Shown here: piece by piece, positions 24,906-34,089 of the stretch
Position numbering within the stretch: position 1 is the stretch's first letter
Layout of the letters: every line of letters begins with the position of its first letter
Assembly: GCA_947259415.1 (NCBI GenBank)
Contig: CAMYMI010000013.1
Span: 64,487-128,486 of the forward strand
Direction: 5' to 3'
DNA from: an uncultured Ectothiorhodospiraceae bacterium
Lineage (GTDB): Bacteria; Pseudomonadota; Gammaproteobacteria; UBA9214
DNA length: 64,000 nucleotides
Made by a program: the position numbers and the translations under genes
The notes under the pieces: model-generated
Seen by the model: only the letters and a program-made list of their open reading frames with translations
What the model was told of the DNA's origin: nothing
The model's database searches: none

Positions 24906-25352
24906 ATGAAGACACAACGCATTCTCGCACCGGTTGACGGCTCAGAAAGGTCGCATTCAGCTCTCATGGAAGCCGACGCCCTGGCTTCGCGGAACGGCGG
25001 CGATTTGACCCTGATGTTCGTCCATGCACCGGCAACGGTTCATCTCATGGATGATGAGTACCCGGAACCCACCGAGATGACTGAGGAGTTAATGGCGAAG
25101 GCGCGAAAGATTCTGGAGAAATGGTCTGCTACGCTCAACACGCAAAATGCGAAACGGCACATTCTTGTCGAGCGGGGCAAACCGGCACAGACCATTATCG
25201 ACAGCTCCGGTGACTATGACATGATTGTCATGTCAACGCACGGGTACGACGGTCTGAAACACTTCCAGCTTGGCTCGGTGGCGGAGCGTGTGGTCCGTGG
25301 TGCAAAATGCGACGTGCTCGTGGTCAAACGTCTAGGCGACACTTCCGATTGA
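24906..25352 (+). CDS. Universal stress protein (UspA family)
   Basis: A 148-residue single-domain USP with GGAGTG before the ATG. It starts RILAPVDGSERSHSALMEAD and ends with the ATP-binding signature STHGYDGLKHFQLGSVAERVV (G-x2-G-x9-G-S), followed by the last strand DVLVVK. ATP-binding type. Such proteins respond to stress, redox or energy state. Here it separates the sulfur-relay trio from the glycosyltransferase group. Confidence 0.95.
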   Translation: MKTQRILAPVDGSERSHSALMEADALASRNGGDLTLMFVHAPATVHLMDDEYPEPTEMTEELMAKARKILEKWSATLNTQNAKRHILVERGKPAQTIIDSSGDYDMIVMSTHGYDGLKHFQLGSVAERVVRGAKCDVLVVKRLGDTSD

Positions 25353-25621
25353 GCTGACTGAAGTCGGTACGCCGCGCGCAAATATTCGCTCAACAGGAAC
25401 CACGACGTGCATTGCGGGCGTGCAGCTGGCGGTAATCAACAGGTGCTCAGGTCCGTCTGCTGTCTGGTTGAGGGCATCAGCTGCGTTGCCCCGGTCGGGC
25501 ACCCGACCCTTCCATACGACCTGTGAGCGGATACACCAGCTTTCAACAGACTCTCACGTCACCTGCCACCGCACAGCACGCAATCTTGGCCCTGGTGACG
25601 CAGCAACAATGAAACCCACGT

Positions 25622-26626
25622 ATGGTTGACCTTGTCTCTATAATCATCCCCGTCCGAAACGGTGCGGCCACTATAGCACGATGCCTGGAAGCAGCACTCG
25701 CCTCGCGCTACGAGCGCTTCGAGGTGATCGTTGTCAATGACGGCTCGGACGACCGCTCAGCCGAGATAATAAAGACCTTCCCCTGCACGCTCGTTGAATT
25801 ACCCAGGCCCTCCGGGGTCTCGAGGGCGCGCAACATCGGCGCCGTCAACAGTCACGGGGATATCCTGTTCTTTACCGACGCGGATTGCCTGTTGAATGAG
25901 GATGCCGTTGAGATTGCCGTTGCAACGCTGAGCAGCGCCGGCCGTGACGTGATCGTGGGCGGGACCTACACGCTGGAGCCGGCTGACAACCGTTTCTTTA
26001 GCGCCTTCCAGTCGGTCTTCGTTCATTACGCAGAAAGCCGTGGCGCTGACAAGTCCGACTACATTCCGGCACACGCCATGGTGCTCTACGCGGACACCTT
26101 CAGGAAAAGCGGGGGATTCCCAGAAAAATTTCTGCCTATACTCGAGGATGTCGAATTCAGTCACCGGTTGCGGAGAACCGGCCATCGTCTCATCCTGTAT
26201 CCAGGTATCCAGGTCCGTCACCTGTTCAACTATTCCCTTCTGGGATCGGTCAGCAATGGTTTCAGAAAATCCAAATACTGGACTATCTATTCCATACATA
26301 ACAGGGATTTGCTCGCGGACTCCGGCACGGCTTCGCAGGCGTTGAAGCTCAATGTGGTCGCACTGTTCTGCAGTATCCTGGTGGCACTGCTTGCGCTGAG
26401 TACCAGGGATGCGTGGTTTTTCGTTATTATTACAGTACTGATGGCACTGAATATCACTGTGAATCGCGATCTTCTGCGGGCGTTCTACCGGGCCCGGGGG
26501 ATGACTTTTGCATTCGCGGCTTCGGCCTACTACCTCCTGGTCTATCCCCTGGTTGTCGGCGCGGGTGGTCTCGCCGGATTGCTGAGTTACCGCCGCTACG
26601 CCGGGTTGCTGGAGGCCGCCGGCTGA
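25622..26626 (+). CDS. Family 2 glycosyltransferase with C-terminal membrane helices
   Basis: A 334-residue GT2 enzyme. It starts VSIIIPVRNGAATIARCLEA, then VIVVNDGSDD and FFTDADCLL (the DxD for metal and nucleotide-sugar binding), with EDVEFSHRLRRTG as the catalytic-base region. From about residue 240 three hydrophobic helices anchor it to the membrane. Acts at the inner face of the inner membrane, adding a sugar to a lipid or polyprenyl acceptor. Its stop overlaps the next start (TGATG), coupling it to a radical SAM enzyme. Confidence 0.92.
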   Translation: MVDLVSIIIPVRNGAATIARCLEAALASRYERFEVIVVNDGSDDRSAEIIKTFPCTLVELPRPSGVSRARNIGAVNSHGDILFFTDADCLLNEDAVEIAVATLSSAGRDVIVGGTYTLEPADNRFFSAFQSVFVHYAESRGADKSDYIPAHAMVLYADTFRKSGGFPEKFLPILEDVEFSHRLRRTGHRLILYPGIQVRHLFNYSLLGSVSNGFRKSKYWTIYSIHNRDLLADSGTASQALKLNVVALFCSILVALLALSTRDAWFFVIITVLMALNITVNRDLLRAFYRARGMTFAFAASAYYLLVYPLVVGAGGLAGLLSYRRYAGLLEAAG

Positions 26627-27714
26627 TGTCCTCGGTGGTTCGACATGCCGGCTCGATTCTCTGGAAACGGCGGCCCGTTCATTTGACCTTTTTCCTGACC
26701 CGCAAGTGCAATGCCCACTGTCCGTTCTGCTTTTACCTGAAGAGCCCGGATAATCCGAAGACCGCAGAGCCGGAGTTGTCACTCGATGAGATAGACCACA
26801 TCTCCCGGTCCCTTGGCCGGCTATTGTGGCTCGCCTTTTCGGGCGGCGAGGTCTACCTGAGGAAGGACCTGGTCGAGATAAGCAAGCTGTTCTATGACCG
26901 AAACAGGCCCGCCGTCATGCTGTTTCCAAGCAACGGCATGTTGCCCGATCTGATCCGGGATCGAACGGAACAGATTGTGGCGCACTGCCGCAACAGTGTC
27001 GTCGTCGTCAAGCTCTCGCTCGATGGCGTCGGCACTGACCATGACACGCTACGCAACACCCGCGATAATTTCGACAAGACCATGCAGACTTATGCACTTT
27101 TGCAGGACCTCCTCGATGCCTATTCAAACTTCGAACTCGGCTTCAATACGGTGCTCACTGCGCAGAACCAGGACAAGGCCGACGGGATCATCGACTTTGT
27201 CGGTGGTCTCGACAGACGGACAACGCACACCATCTCGATGGTGCGCGGGAACCTGCTGGACAACGGCTACAAGCAGGTCGAGCCGGACAATTACCATCGC
27301 GCGGCAGAAACCCTGGCAACCCGCCTGAGGGAGCGGACCTCGGGTATTCACCGGTTCAGGGGCGCGCGCCTCAAGGCGGCACAGGACGTACTGCAGCGTC
27401 GGTTTATTCACCAGACGCTGACCGGGCAGGACCGGTCACTACCCTGTTACGCGGGGAAGCTGAACCTGGTGCTAACTGAAGCGGGCGAGGTGTATCCCTG
27501 CGAGATCCTTACCCAGAGTCTCGGCAACGTGCGGGATCATGACTACGACATCATGCAGGTGACCCGCACTGAGAAGGCCAGGGACGTCCTGCGTTCAATA
27601 TCCGCCAGCAACCCCCATTGCCGGACCTGTACACACGAATGTAACTACATTACGAATATCCTGTTCAATCCCGCGATGTACCCAGCGTTGATGACGGAGT
27701 ATCTCAGGCTTTAG
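26626..27714 (+). CDS. Radical SAM protein with SPASM-like C-terminal cluster site
   Basis: A 362-residue enzyme beginning at the ATG inside the TGATG overlap with the GT2 gene. The radical SAM site is CNAHCPFCF near residues 28-35, with a later FSGGEVYLRKDL motif. The C-terminus has extra cysteines (LPCYAGKLNLV, GEVYPCEILTQSLGN, NPHCRTCTHECNY) typical of SPASM/twitch auxiliary clusters. These enzymes modify peptides, or sugars and lipids when beside glycosyltransferases. Coupled with GT2 and followed by a flippase-like gene, so lipid-linked glycan modification is a fair guess. Confidence 0.9.
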   Translation: MSSVVRHAGSILWKRRPVHLTFFLTRKCNAHCPFCFYLKSPDNPKTAEPELSLDEIDHISRSLGRLLWLAFSGGEVYLRKDLVEISKLFYDRNRPAVMLFPSNGMLPDLIRDRTEQIVAHCRNSVVVVKLSLDGVGTDHDTLRNTRDNFDKTMQTYALLQDLLDAYSNFELGFNTVLTAQNQDKADGIIDFVGGLDRRTTHTISMVRGNLLDNGYKQVEPDNYHRAAETLATRLRERTSGIHRFRGARLKAAQDVLQRRFIHQTLTGQDRSLPCYAGKLNLVLTEAGEVYPCEILTQSLGNVRDHDYDIMQVTRTEKARDVLRSISASNPHCRTCTHECNYITNILFNPAMYPALMTEYLRL

Positions 27715-27803
27715 ATGTAACAAAGCGGCCCGATTGATACGGCAGTCCCGTCAGCAGCCCCGGTCCATCGCTGTCCGAACCGGTTTTGTTGCCCTGATTT
27801 GAT

Positions 27804-28793
27804 GTGCATGATCGCAACAGCTATATGACCAGGTTATTCAAAATTACTGTCAGTATTGGATTGCTCGCGCTGCTTGTCTACACGCTGGACATCACCCGTA
27901 TCGTTGACAGCATTCAGGAGGTCAGATGGTGGGCAATCCCGCTGGCAGTTACACTGCAACTCCTGCTTTTTTCCCTGGCCAACGTCCGTTGGTGGGTCCT
28001 GCTGAATTACCACGCGTGTGGCTACCGTCCCGCGAAATTGCTCGCCCCGTATTTCATCGGCGTGTTTTTCAATAATTTCCTGCCGAGCATGCTCGGTGGG
28101 AGCCTGTTTCGAATGTATTACATCTATCGCGACAATCACGATGCGGCCGTTGCAGCATCTCCGGTCATCACTGAACGCCTGCTTGGCTTCGTGGCAATGG
28201 TGACCGTGGCAGCCGTAATCGTGCAGTTACTGTCCCGCGAACAGACGTATGTGCGCGTGTTGGCGAACACCCTGCCGTGGATTCTGGTATTCACGGTCGC
28301 GGTGCTTGCACTCATTGGCAGCCACAAAACCTACCGGTTCATACGGGCGGTACTCGCCCGCTTGCAACGATTCAAGATCGTTGCCACCGTGCTGCGCATC
28401 GCAGAAGCAGTTCATACCTATTTTGCTCATCCCGGGCTCGTGGCGCAGGTATTCGCTATCAGCGTCGGTCTCCAGGTGATGACCGCAGGCGTCTTTTATC
28501 TACTCGGTCTCGGGCTTGGTGCCTCAGTGGCACTGCTTGACTACCTGGTGATCGTGCCCCTGGTCTTCGTGGCCGCCACACTGCCCGTTTCCATCGGCGG
28601 GCTCGGCGTGCGCGAGGCCGCCGCCGTCAGCCTGTTTACCGCCGCGGGGATGTCCCCTGGCCATGCCGGCGCTCTGGCATTCCTCTACCTGGCCGTACTA
28701 CTCCTCAGTAGCGTGCCAGGACTGTATTTGTTTCTCACCACGCAGGACTTCAGGCGACTCTACCGGCAGGCACGTCACCAACCCATTGCATGA
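27804..28793 (+). CDS. UPF0104/LPG-synthase-TM flippase-like membrane protein
   Basis: A 329-residue polytopic protein of the lysylphosphatidylglycerol-synthase transmembrane family, with the family patterns YFIGVFFNNFLPSMLGGSLFR, ERLLGFVAM and the C-terminal LPVSIGGLGVREAAAVSLF. Homologues without a synthase domain are thought to move lipids across the inner membrane. Start is GTG 27804 or ATG 27825; the latter gives a shorter N-tail. It ends the same-strand block and fits the glycolipid theme of the preceding GT2 and radical SAM genes. Confidence 0.88.
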   Translation: MHDRNSYMTRLFKITVSIGLLALLVYTLDITRIVDSIQEVRWWAIPLAVTLQLLLFSLANVRWWVLLNYHACGYRPAKLLAPYFIGVFFNNFLPSMLGGSLFRMYYIYRDNHDAAVAASPVITERLLGFVAMVTVAAVIVQLLSREQTYVRVLANTLPWILVFTVAVLALIGSHKTYRFIRAVLARLQRFKIVATVLRIAEAVHTYFAHPGLVAQVFAISVGLQVMTAGVFYLLGLGLGASVALLDYLVIVPLVFVAATLPVSIGGLGVREAAAVSLFTAAGMSPGHAGALAFLYLAVLLLSSVPGLYLFLTTQDFRRLYRQARHQPIA

Positions 28794-29041
28794 TCGCGCG
28801 TCAGTGTCCCTCGTCGCGCCGGGGCGTTATAATCCCGCGGCCAAAGCGCGCTGCATGCCCGGCTAACACAAAGCGCGCCATCGTTGTAACTAACTGAAAA
28901 ATAGATAGCTACGACGCTATTTATGTTTCCGCACAGGTGGCCAGTTGTGTATCCGTGGTTGTCCGGCGTTTAGACAAACGCGACCAATGTCACCGTCAAT
29001 ATGGGTAAGATACACCGCAGGCCTGTTTCACAGAGTGAACG

Positions 29042-30592
29042 ATGACCAGAGATCCGGAATCTTCGCCGCCCATTGAAACGGTACGTGGGCGCATCGCGTG
29101 GTACGCACTTGTAATATTCCTGAGTTCGGCCAGCCTCATGGTGCTGGAGATCGCCGCCGGACGGTTGCTGGCACCCTACATCGGCGTATCACTGTATTCC
29201 TGGACCGCCATCATCGGCGTAGTGCTGGGCGGTTTGTCACTGGGAAACTGGCTGGGCGGAGTGTGGGCGGATCGTGGCGGTAGCGGGCACTCGGCCGGAC
29301 TGGTGCTCGGCCTTGGTGCGCTGTCCTGTATTGGCATCCTGCTGCAATTGACGCTCATTGCACCGTTCCTGCAGCATAGCGAACTGGGTCTGCTGTCGGT
29401 AAGCTTTCTGTTCGTCGCGGCGCTCTTCTTTCTGCCCGCCATGCTGCTCGGCGTGGTGACACCGCTGTTGACCACGCTGGCGCTACGGCTTGATGCGCGC
29501 ATCGGGCACATCGTCGGCATGATGCACGCCCTCGCTGCACTCGGCAGTATTGTCGGCACTTTCGCGACCGGTTACCTGTTTATACAATACTTCGGCACCC
29601 GGGCCGTGATTATCGGCACCAGCATTGTGCTGGGCTTGCTGGCACTGACATTCCTATTGCGCGCCCGCTGGGCCGTGCTGGGACTGGCGGTCCTTGCGCT
29701 GGCGCTCACGGTCTGGACCCAGGCGCGCGGCGGCTTTTTAAAACCCTGTGATCGCGAGAGTAACTACTTCTGTATCCGGGTCATCGATATGTCCGGCGAG
29801 GTGCCGTTCGGGCGCGCACGCGGCATGGTGCTCGATCATCTGTTGCACGGTGTCAGTCACGAAACCCGGCCGGAGCTGTTGATTGCCCCTTACACCCACC
29901 TCATGGATGAGTTGATCGCCGCGCACCTGGGTAACCGGCAACAGACCCCCGCCTTTTTCTTCGCCGGTGGCGGCTCCTATACCCAGCCACGTGCCGTGCA
30001 GGCGCGCTATCCCGATGCCAGGATCATGGTGGCCGAGCTGGACCCGCAGGTCACAGCGGTAGCGGAAGAGTCGCTGTATTTCAAGCCCGGCCAGGTGCGC
30101 ATCATTCATTCAGACGCGCGTCGCGTGCTAAAGAATCTGGATGCGCAGCGCTTCGATGTGATTGTCGGTGATGTGTTTCATGATATCGCTGTTCCATACC
30201 ACCTGGTGACGCGGGAATATGCCGAACTTGTGAAATCACGGCTTGTTCCGGGAGGGCTCTATACCCTCAACGTGGTCGACGTGTATCCCGATCCGAAACT
30301 GGTCAAGAGTATGTTGAAAACGCTGCGCCAGGTGTTTAGTGAGGTGCATGTATGGATAGAGTCCGGAACGGCGCCGGACTCGCGCGTGACCTATGTGATC
30401 TCGGCCGGAGACACACACACAGCGCCAGTGCGACTGCACGCGCTGCGCGGACCGCAGCGTGAATGGCGTGATGTCGTGGCATTACTGGCAGAGCAGGGCA
30501 CGCCGATGTCCGCACTGCCACTCCTCACCGATGACCATGTGCCCGTCGAGCGCTTGCTTTCCAGGCTGATTTTCACCGAACTGGGACGCTAG
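29042..30592 (+). CDS. Spermidine-synthase-like methyltransferase-fold protein with N-terminal membrane domain
   Basis: A 516-residue fused protein: seven or so membrane helices in residues 15-235 (SLMVLEIAAGRLLAPYIGVSLYSWTAIIGVVL, split here into the family's LEIAAGRLLAPY and SLYSWT motifs), then a Rossmann domain (FFAGGGSYTQPRAV, VAELDPQVTAVAEE, DARRVLKNL, VIVGDVF). It resembles aminopropyltransferases, with the GGG motif and acidic residue. Many fused homologues have unknown substrates. It stands 250 bp after the flippase-like gene with no clear terminator between. Confidence 0.85.
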   Translation: MTRDPESSPPIETVRGRIAWYALVIFLSSASLMVLEIAAGRLLAPYIGVSLYSWTAIIGVVLGGLSLGNWLGGVWADRGGSGHSAGLVLGLGALSCIGILLQLTLIAPFLQHSELGLLSVSFLFVAALFFLPAMLLGVVTPLLTTLALRLDARIGHIVGMMHALAALGSIVGTFATGYLFIQYFGTRAVIIGTSIVLGLLALTFLLRARWAVLGLAVLALALTVWTQARGGFLKPCDRESNYFCIRVIDMSGEVPFGRARGMVLDHLLHGVSHETRPELLIAPYTHLMDELIAAHLGNRQQTPAFFFAGGGSYTQPRAVQARYPDARIMVAELDPQVTAVAEESLYFKPGQVRIIHSDARRVLKNLDAQRFDVIVGDVFHDIAVPYHLVTREYAELVKSRLVPGGLYTLNVVDVYPDPKLVKSMLKTLRQVFSEVHVWIESGTAPDSRVTYVISAGDTHTAPVRLHALRGPQREWRDVVALLAEQGTPMSALPLLTDDHVPVERLLSRLIFTELGR

Positions 30593-30614
30593 GATCCGGG
30601 ACCCTCGATAGCCT

Positions 30615-31091
30615 CTAGGCACTACGCTGATAGGTGCCGATGAGTTCGGCCCGGTCCAGGATATGTCCCTCCATGGCGTGTAGCAGGTCGGGCTTTTTGG
30701 GTTTGCCGAGATCCGGCAGGAGGGCGTCCAGGGCGTACAGCTTGAAGAAGTAGCGGTGCCGACCCACAGGCGGGCAGGGCCCGCGGTAGCCGGTCTGGCC
30801 CCAGTCATTGATGCCTTCCCCTGTGCCTGCGGGCAGGTCATCGTGGCCCGTGGCCTGTTCCAGTCCGGTCGCAGCGGGCGGGATGTTGTACAGCACCCAG
30901 TGCACCCAGGTCATTCGGGGTGCAGCCGGATCCGGTGCATCCGGGTCATCAACGATCAGGGCAAGGCTCAGCGTACCTGGCGGTAGTCCCGACCACTCGA
31001 GTTGGGGCGAGATGTCCCGGTCGTCACAGGTGCAAGGGGCGGGAATTTCGGCCGTGTGTTCAAACGTCGTCGATACGAGCTTTATGGTCAT
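30615..31091 (-). CDS. YbhB/YbcL-type phosphatidylethanolamine-binding protein
   Basis: A 158-residue PEBP-family protein with GGAG 6 bp before its ATG. Hallmarks are LALIVDDPDAP (acidic ligand site), MTWVHWVLYNIPP, YRGPCPPVGRHRYFF and the DLG-containing tail. Cytoplasmic, no signal. PEBP proteins bind small phosphorylated or lipid-like ligands; the bacterial role is poorly defined. It is convergent with the spermidine-synthase-like gene. Confidence 0.93.
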   Translation of the reverse strand: MTIKLVSTTFEHTAEIPAPCTCDDRDISPQLEWSGLPPGTLSLALIVDDPDAPDPAAPRMTWVHWVLYNIPPAATGLEQATGHDDLPAGTGEGINDWGQTGYRGPCPPVGRHRYFFKLYALDALLPDLGKPKKPDLLHAMEGHILDRAELIGTYQRSA

Positions 31092-31244
31092 GACGATCTC
31101 CGCTAGTCACAGGCAGTGTAGTCAGACAGGCATATGCCATGGTGTGCACTGTGTCCTCATAATGTATTCTAGTCGATGGATCAGCAATGGAATGAACGCA
31201 TCGCCGGGGATGCCCACAGATTGACCACAATTCATGGATAAAGG

Positions 31245-31253
31245 AGTCGTGGT
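31245..31253. repeat. Target-site duplication, left copy
   Basis: AGTCGTGGT, identical to 31565-31573 on the other side of MITE copy 2. Confidence 0.9.
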
Positions 31254-31564
31254 CACTGCTGTCCCACTTAATCCCCTCTCCCTCCGGGACGCCGACAGGG
31301 ATGTCGGCGGTAGAGCAACGCATGGAGCAGGCGCCGAGAGGGTTAGGGTGAGGGAATCAAATGAATTAACTGCATGATTTATATCCCCTCATCCTGGCCT
31401 TCTACCCCTCAAGGGGGTACTGAAAAGAGTCCCGGAGGGAGAAGGAAGAGGCCTTCTTTATTATTGATAGTAAATTTCAGGTCTCACAGACTACCGACAT
31501 GATTTTTTACCTATACATGAATGGATTCGCCTGGATTTGAGCAGTATTAAGTGGGATAGCAGTG
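31254..31564. mobile_element. MITE-like element copy 2 (311 bp)
   Basis: Ends are CACTGCTGTCCCACTTAAT and, inverted, CACTGCTATCCCACTTAAT (19 bp, one mismatch), flanked by the exact 9-bp direct repeat AGTCGTGGT. There is no transposase ORF. Interior blocks CCCCTCATCCTGG, CTACCCCTCAAGGGGGTACT and AAAGAGTCCCGGAGGGAGAA are shared with copies 1 and 3. An extra hairpin module (GCCGACAGGGATGTCGGC) is shared with the decayed copy near 52400. It lies just upstream of the OYE gene, whose open frame begins inside the right end. Confidence 0.93.
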
Positions 31565-31573
31565 AGTCGTGGT
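31565..31573. repeat. Target-site duplication, right copy
   Basis: AGTCGTGGT, identical to 31245-31253. Confidence 0.9.
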
Positions 31574-31641
31574 GTGTTGACAAACCCATTGTTGATAGAG
31601 ATTGCGTCCCTAAAAACAGCGCCATCGGAGGTATGCTGATT

Positions 31642-32715
31642 ATGAAACCGGATCTTTTTTCACCGCTCACGGTGGGTCGGCTGGACTTGCCGAATCGTAT
31701 CATTATGGCACCCCTGACCCGTAACCGCGCGGCCGAGGGTAATGTCCCGCAGGCCATGAATGTGGAGTATTACCGGCAGCGCGCCACGGCGGGACTCATC
31801 ATCACGGAAGCCACCCAGATTTCACCGCAGGGCGTGGGCTACCCGGCAACACCGGGTATCCACAGCGAGGCACAGGTCGCGGGCTGGCAGAACGTCACCC
31901 GGGCCGTGCATGAGCACGGCGGTCGCATCTTCCTGCAGCTCTGGCATGTCGGGCGTATTTCCCATCCCTCGCTGCAGCCCGACGCGGCACTCCCGGTGGC
32001 GCCGTCGGCCATCAGGCCGGCCGGGGAGGCCTTCACCTATACGGGTATGCAGGCCTTCGTGACACCCCGGGCACTGGGTGAAGATGAAATCCCGGTTATC
32101 GTGGAGCAGTACGCGCAGGCCACCCGCAATGCGATCGAGGCCGGCTTTGACGGCGTCGAGATCCACGCTGCGAACGGTTATCTCATTGACCAGTTTCTGC
32201 GCGATGGCACCAACCACAGGACGGACGCGTATGGCGGTACCCAGGATAAGCGTGCACGCTTCCTGCAGGAGGTGACCACGGCCGTGTGCGGGGTCATTGG
32301 TGGGGACAGGGTGGGCGTGCGGCTTTCCCCGGAAAACAGTTTTAACGATATACAGGACAGCAGTCCCCAGGAGACATTTAATCACGCCGCTGGTCTGTTG
32401 GGCGGGTTTGGCCTGGCCTACCTGCACGTGGTTGAGAGCGACATGATCTCGGGCAAGCGTTCCCTGGAGTATGGTCAGATCCGTGCTGCGTTCGGGGGTA
32501 ACTACATGGCGAATTGCAACTACGACCTGGCACGGGCGCAGCAGGCCATCCAGTCCGGTGCGGCGGACATGGTGTCCTTCGGGACCCTGTACATCGCCAA
32601 TCCGGACCTGGTTGAACGCTTCAGGAAGGGTGCCGCGCTCAATACTCCGGATCCGGATACCTTTTACGGCGGTGATGAACACGGCTACACCGATTACCCC
32701 TTTCTGGGACAATAG
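31642..32715 (+). CDS. Old yellow enzyme family alkene reductase (NemA-like)
   Basis: A 357-residue flavoenzyme. The ATG at 31642 has GGAGG 10 bp upstream; longer in-frame starts lie too close to that site or inside the MITE. OYE features: FSPLTVGRLDLPNRIIMAPL, QLWHVGRISH, the catalytic pair in GVEIHAANGYLIDQFL, and SFGTLYIANPDL near the end. It reduces activated alkenes, quinones or nitro-compounds with NADPH through FMN. It is alone on its strand; the MITE insertion upstream may have replaced its native promoter region. Confidence 0.94.
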   Translation: MKPDLFSPLTVGRLDLPNRIIMAPLTRNRAAEGNVPQAMNVEYYRQRATAGLIITEATQISPQGVGYPATPGIHSEAQVAGWQNVTRAVHEHGGRIFLQLWHVGRISHPSLQPDAALPVAPSAIRPAGEAFTYTGMQAFVTPRALGEDEIPVIVEQYAQATRNAIEAGFDGVEIHAANGYLIDQFLRDGTNHRTDAYGGTQDKRARFLQEVTTAVCGVIGGDRVGVRLSPENSFNDIQDSSPQETFNHAAGLLGGFGLAYLHVVESDMISGKRSLEYGQIRAAFGGNYMANCNYDLARAQQAIQSGAADMVSFGTLYIANPDLVERFRKGAALNTPDPDTFYGGDEHGYTDYPFLGQ

Positions 32716-32740
32716 GTCGGTCTCGATACCCCTTCGCGGG

Positions 32741-33961
32741 TTATCCCCAGCGCAACTGCAGCGTGTCGTTTTCCACTCGCTCGACCCGCGCGCCCAGCGG
32801 GCGGCTCTCCCGATCCAGCACCTTCCGCATCCAGTCGCTGTCGTTGCGGACTGTCCGGTTGAGGCGGAATTTTCTGCGTTGCATCGGGATCATCTCCAGT
32901 TGCCGCAGGTCACCGGTGTCTCGTTCCAGCGTCACCAGGTAGAGCAGGGCAAGGTCTATGCGGAACTCCTCATGGCCTGTGATGCCTTCATAGTCATCGA
33001 TCAGGTCACCGCAGCCGTAGATGACCGGCTTGCCCCTGTAGACCTCGATGCCGAGCGGGTGATGCGAGGAATGGCCGTGAACCAGGTCCACCGCTGCGGC
33101 ATCGATGAGTCCTTGGGCAAAGCGGCGGTGTTCGTCCGGGATCGGATAGCCCCAGTTACCGCCCCAGTGCAGCGAGACCACCACCAAGTCGCCGGCTTGC
33201 CGGTGCGCAGCCACGGCCTCGGTAACGTCCCTGATCGCGCTTTCCGCCAGATCCGGCAGCAGGTTGACACCCGGCTTGCGGGCGGTCGCGGCCCAGGCCG
33301 CGGGGATGCCGCTGCTCGGCAGGCCCCAGGCGAACACCAGCACCCGGCCCCGCCCCGGCAGGTCATACACCGCCGGTGTCTGCGCCGCCGTTTTGTCCGG
33401 ACCGGCGCCCACGCTGGTCAATCCAGACCGGGACAGGCTCGTCAGGGTCTCCTCGAATCCCGCATAACCCCAATCCAGGACATGGTTGTTGGCCAGCACG
33501 CAGCAGTCGATCGCGGCGGTGCTGAGGCAAGGGATGTTGTCCGGGTGCATACGGTACTGGATGCCCTTGCGCGGCCAGGGTTCGCCCCGGCGGGTGACCG
33601 CTGTTTCCAGATTGATGATGCGTACATCGGGCGCCGCCTCATCGAGTAGCGCCAGCGCGTCCCCCCAGATATAGGCGAAGTCCACCGGCCGGGGAATGGG
33701 GCCGTTGGTCCGTTCGGCCAGGCGTACATAATCCCGGGCCGAGCGGCAGTAGGGCTCGAAGATGCGGGGGCTGCCCGGGTGGGGCAGTATCTGGTCGATG
33801 CCACGGCCCGTCATGACGTCACCGGCGATGAACAGGGTGACCGCATCCGTGCCTTGCAGGGTTGGTTGAGTGGATGGCGTTGGCATGGTGAAGGCCCCGG
33901 ACGGAAAAGCGGCGGCCAGTGGCGCCAGTGTGGAATACTTGATGAAGTCCCTGCGTTTCAT
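32741..33961 (-). CDS. CapA-family (poly-gamma-glutamate-synthesis-like) exported metallophosphatase-fold protein
   Basis: A 406-residue protein from ATG 33961, which gives a short twin-arginine-like signal (MKRRDFIKYSTLAPLAAAFP). A further ATG eight codons upstream has no ribosome site. The CapA domain shows FIAGDVMTGRGIDQI, INLETAVTRRGEPW, VLANNHVLDWG, VVVSLHWGGNWGY and GHSSHHPLGIEVYRG. The family has a calcineurin-like phosphoesterase fold; most members outside Bacillus have unknown roles. Convergent with the OYE gene. Confidence 0.9.
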   Translation of the reverse strand: MKRRDFIKYSTLAPLAAAFPSGAFTMPTPSTQPTLQGTDAVTLFIAGDVMTGRGIDQILPHPGSPRIFEPYCRSARDYVRLAERTNGPIPRPVDFAYIWGDALALLDEAAPDVRIINLETAVTRRGEPWPRKGIQYRMHPDNIPCLSTAAIDCCVLANNHVLDWGYAGFEETLTSLSRSGLTSVGAGPDKTAAQTPAVYDLPGRGRVLVFAWGLPSSGIPAAWAATARKPGVNLLPDLAESAIRDVTEAVAAHRQAGDLVVVSLHWGGNWGYPIPDEHRRFAQGLIDAAAVDLVHGHSSHHPLGIEVYRGKPVIYGCGDLIDDYEGITGHEEFRIDLALLYLVTLERDTGDLRQLEMIPMQRRKFRLNRTVRNDSDWMRKVLDRESRPLGARVERVENDTLQLRWG

Positions 33962-34089
33962 GGGTCGATGCCACAAACCAATCATGCCAGCATGCAGCCA
34001 ATGGCATATTGAAATTATAGCAGTGATTCGTTGATGTCACGGCGCGACGGCCGAATGCGGCGGTATCCGTTGATTCAACCGTACAGTAA

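Noticed and set aside
26413-26625. Upstream extension of the SPASM radical SAM gene
   Set aside because: It overlaps the GT2 gene; the ATG in the TGATG overlap is the natural start.
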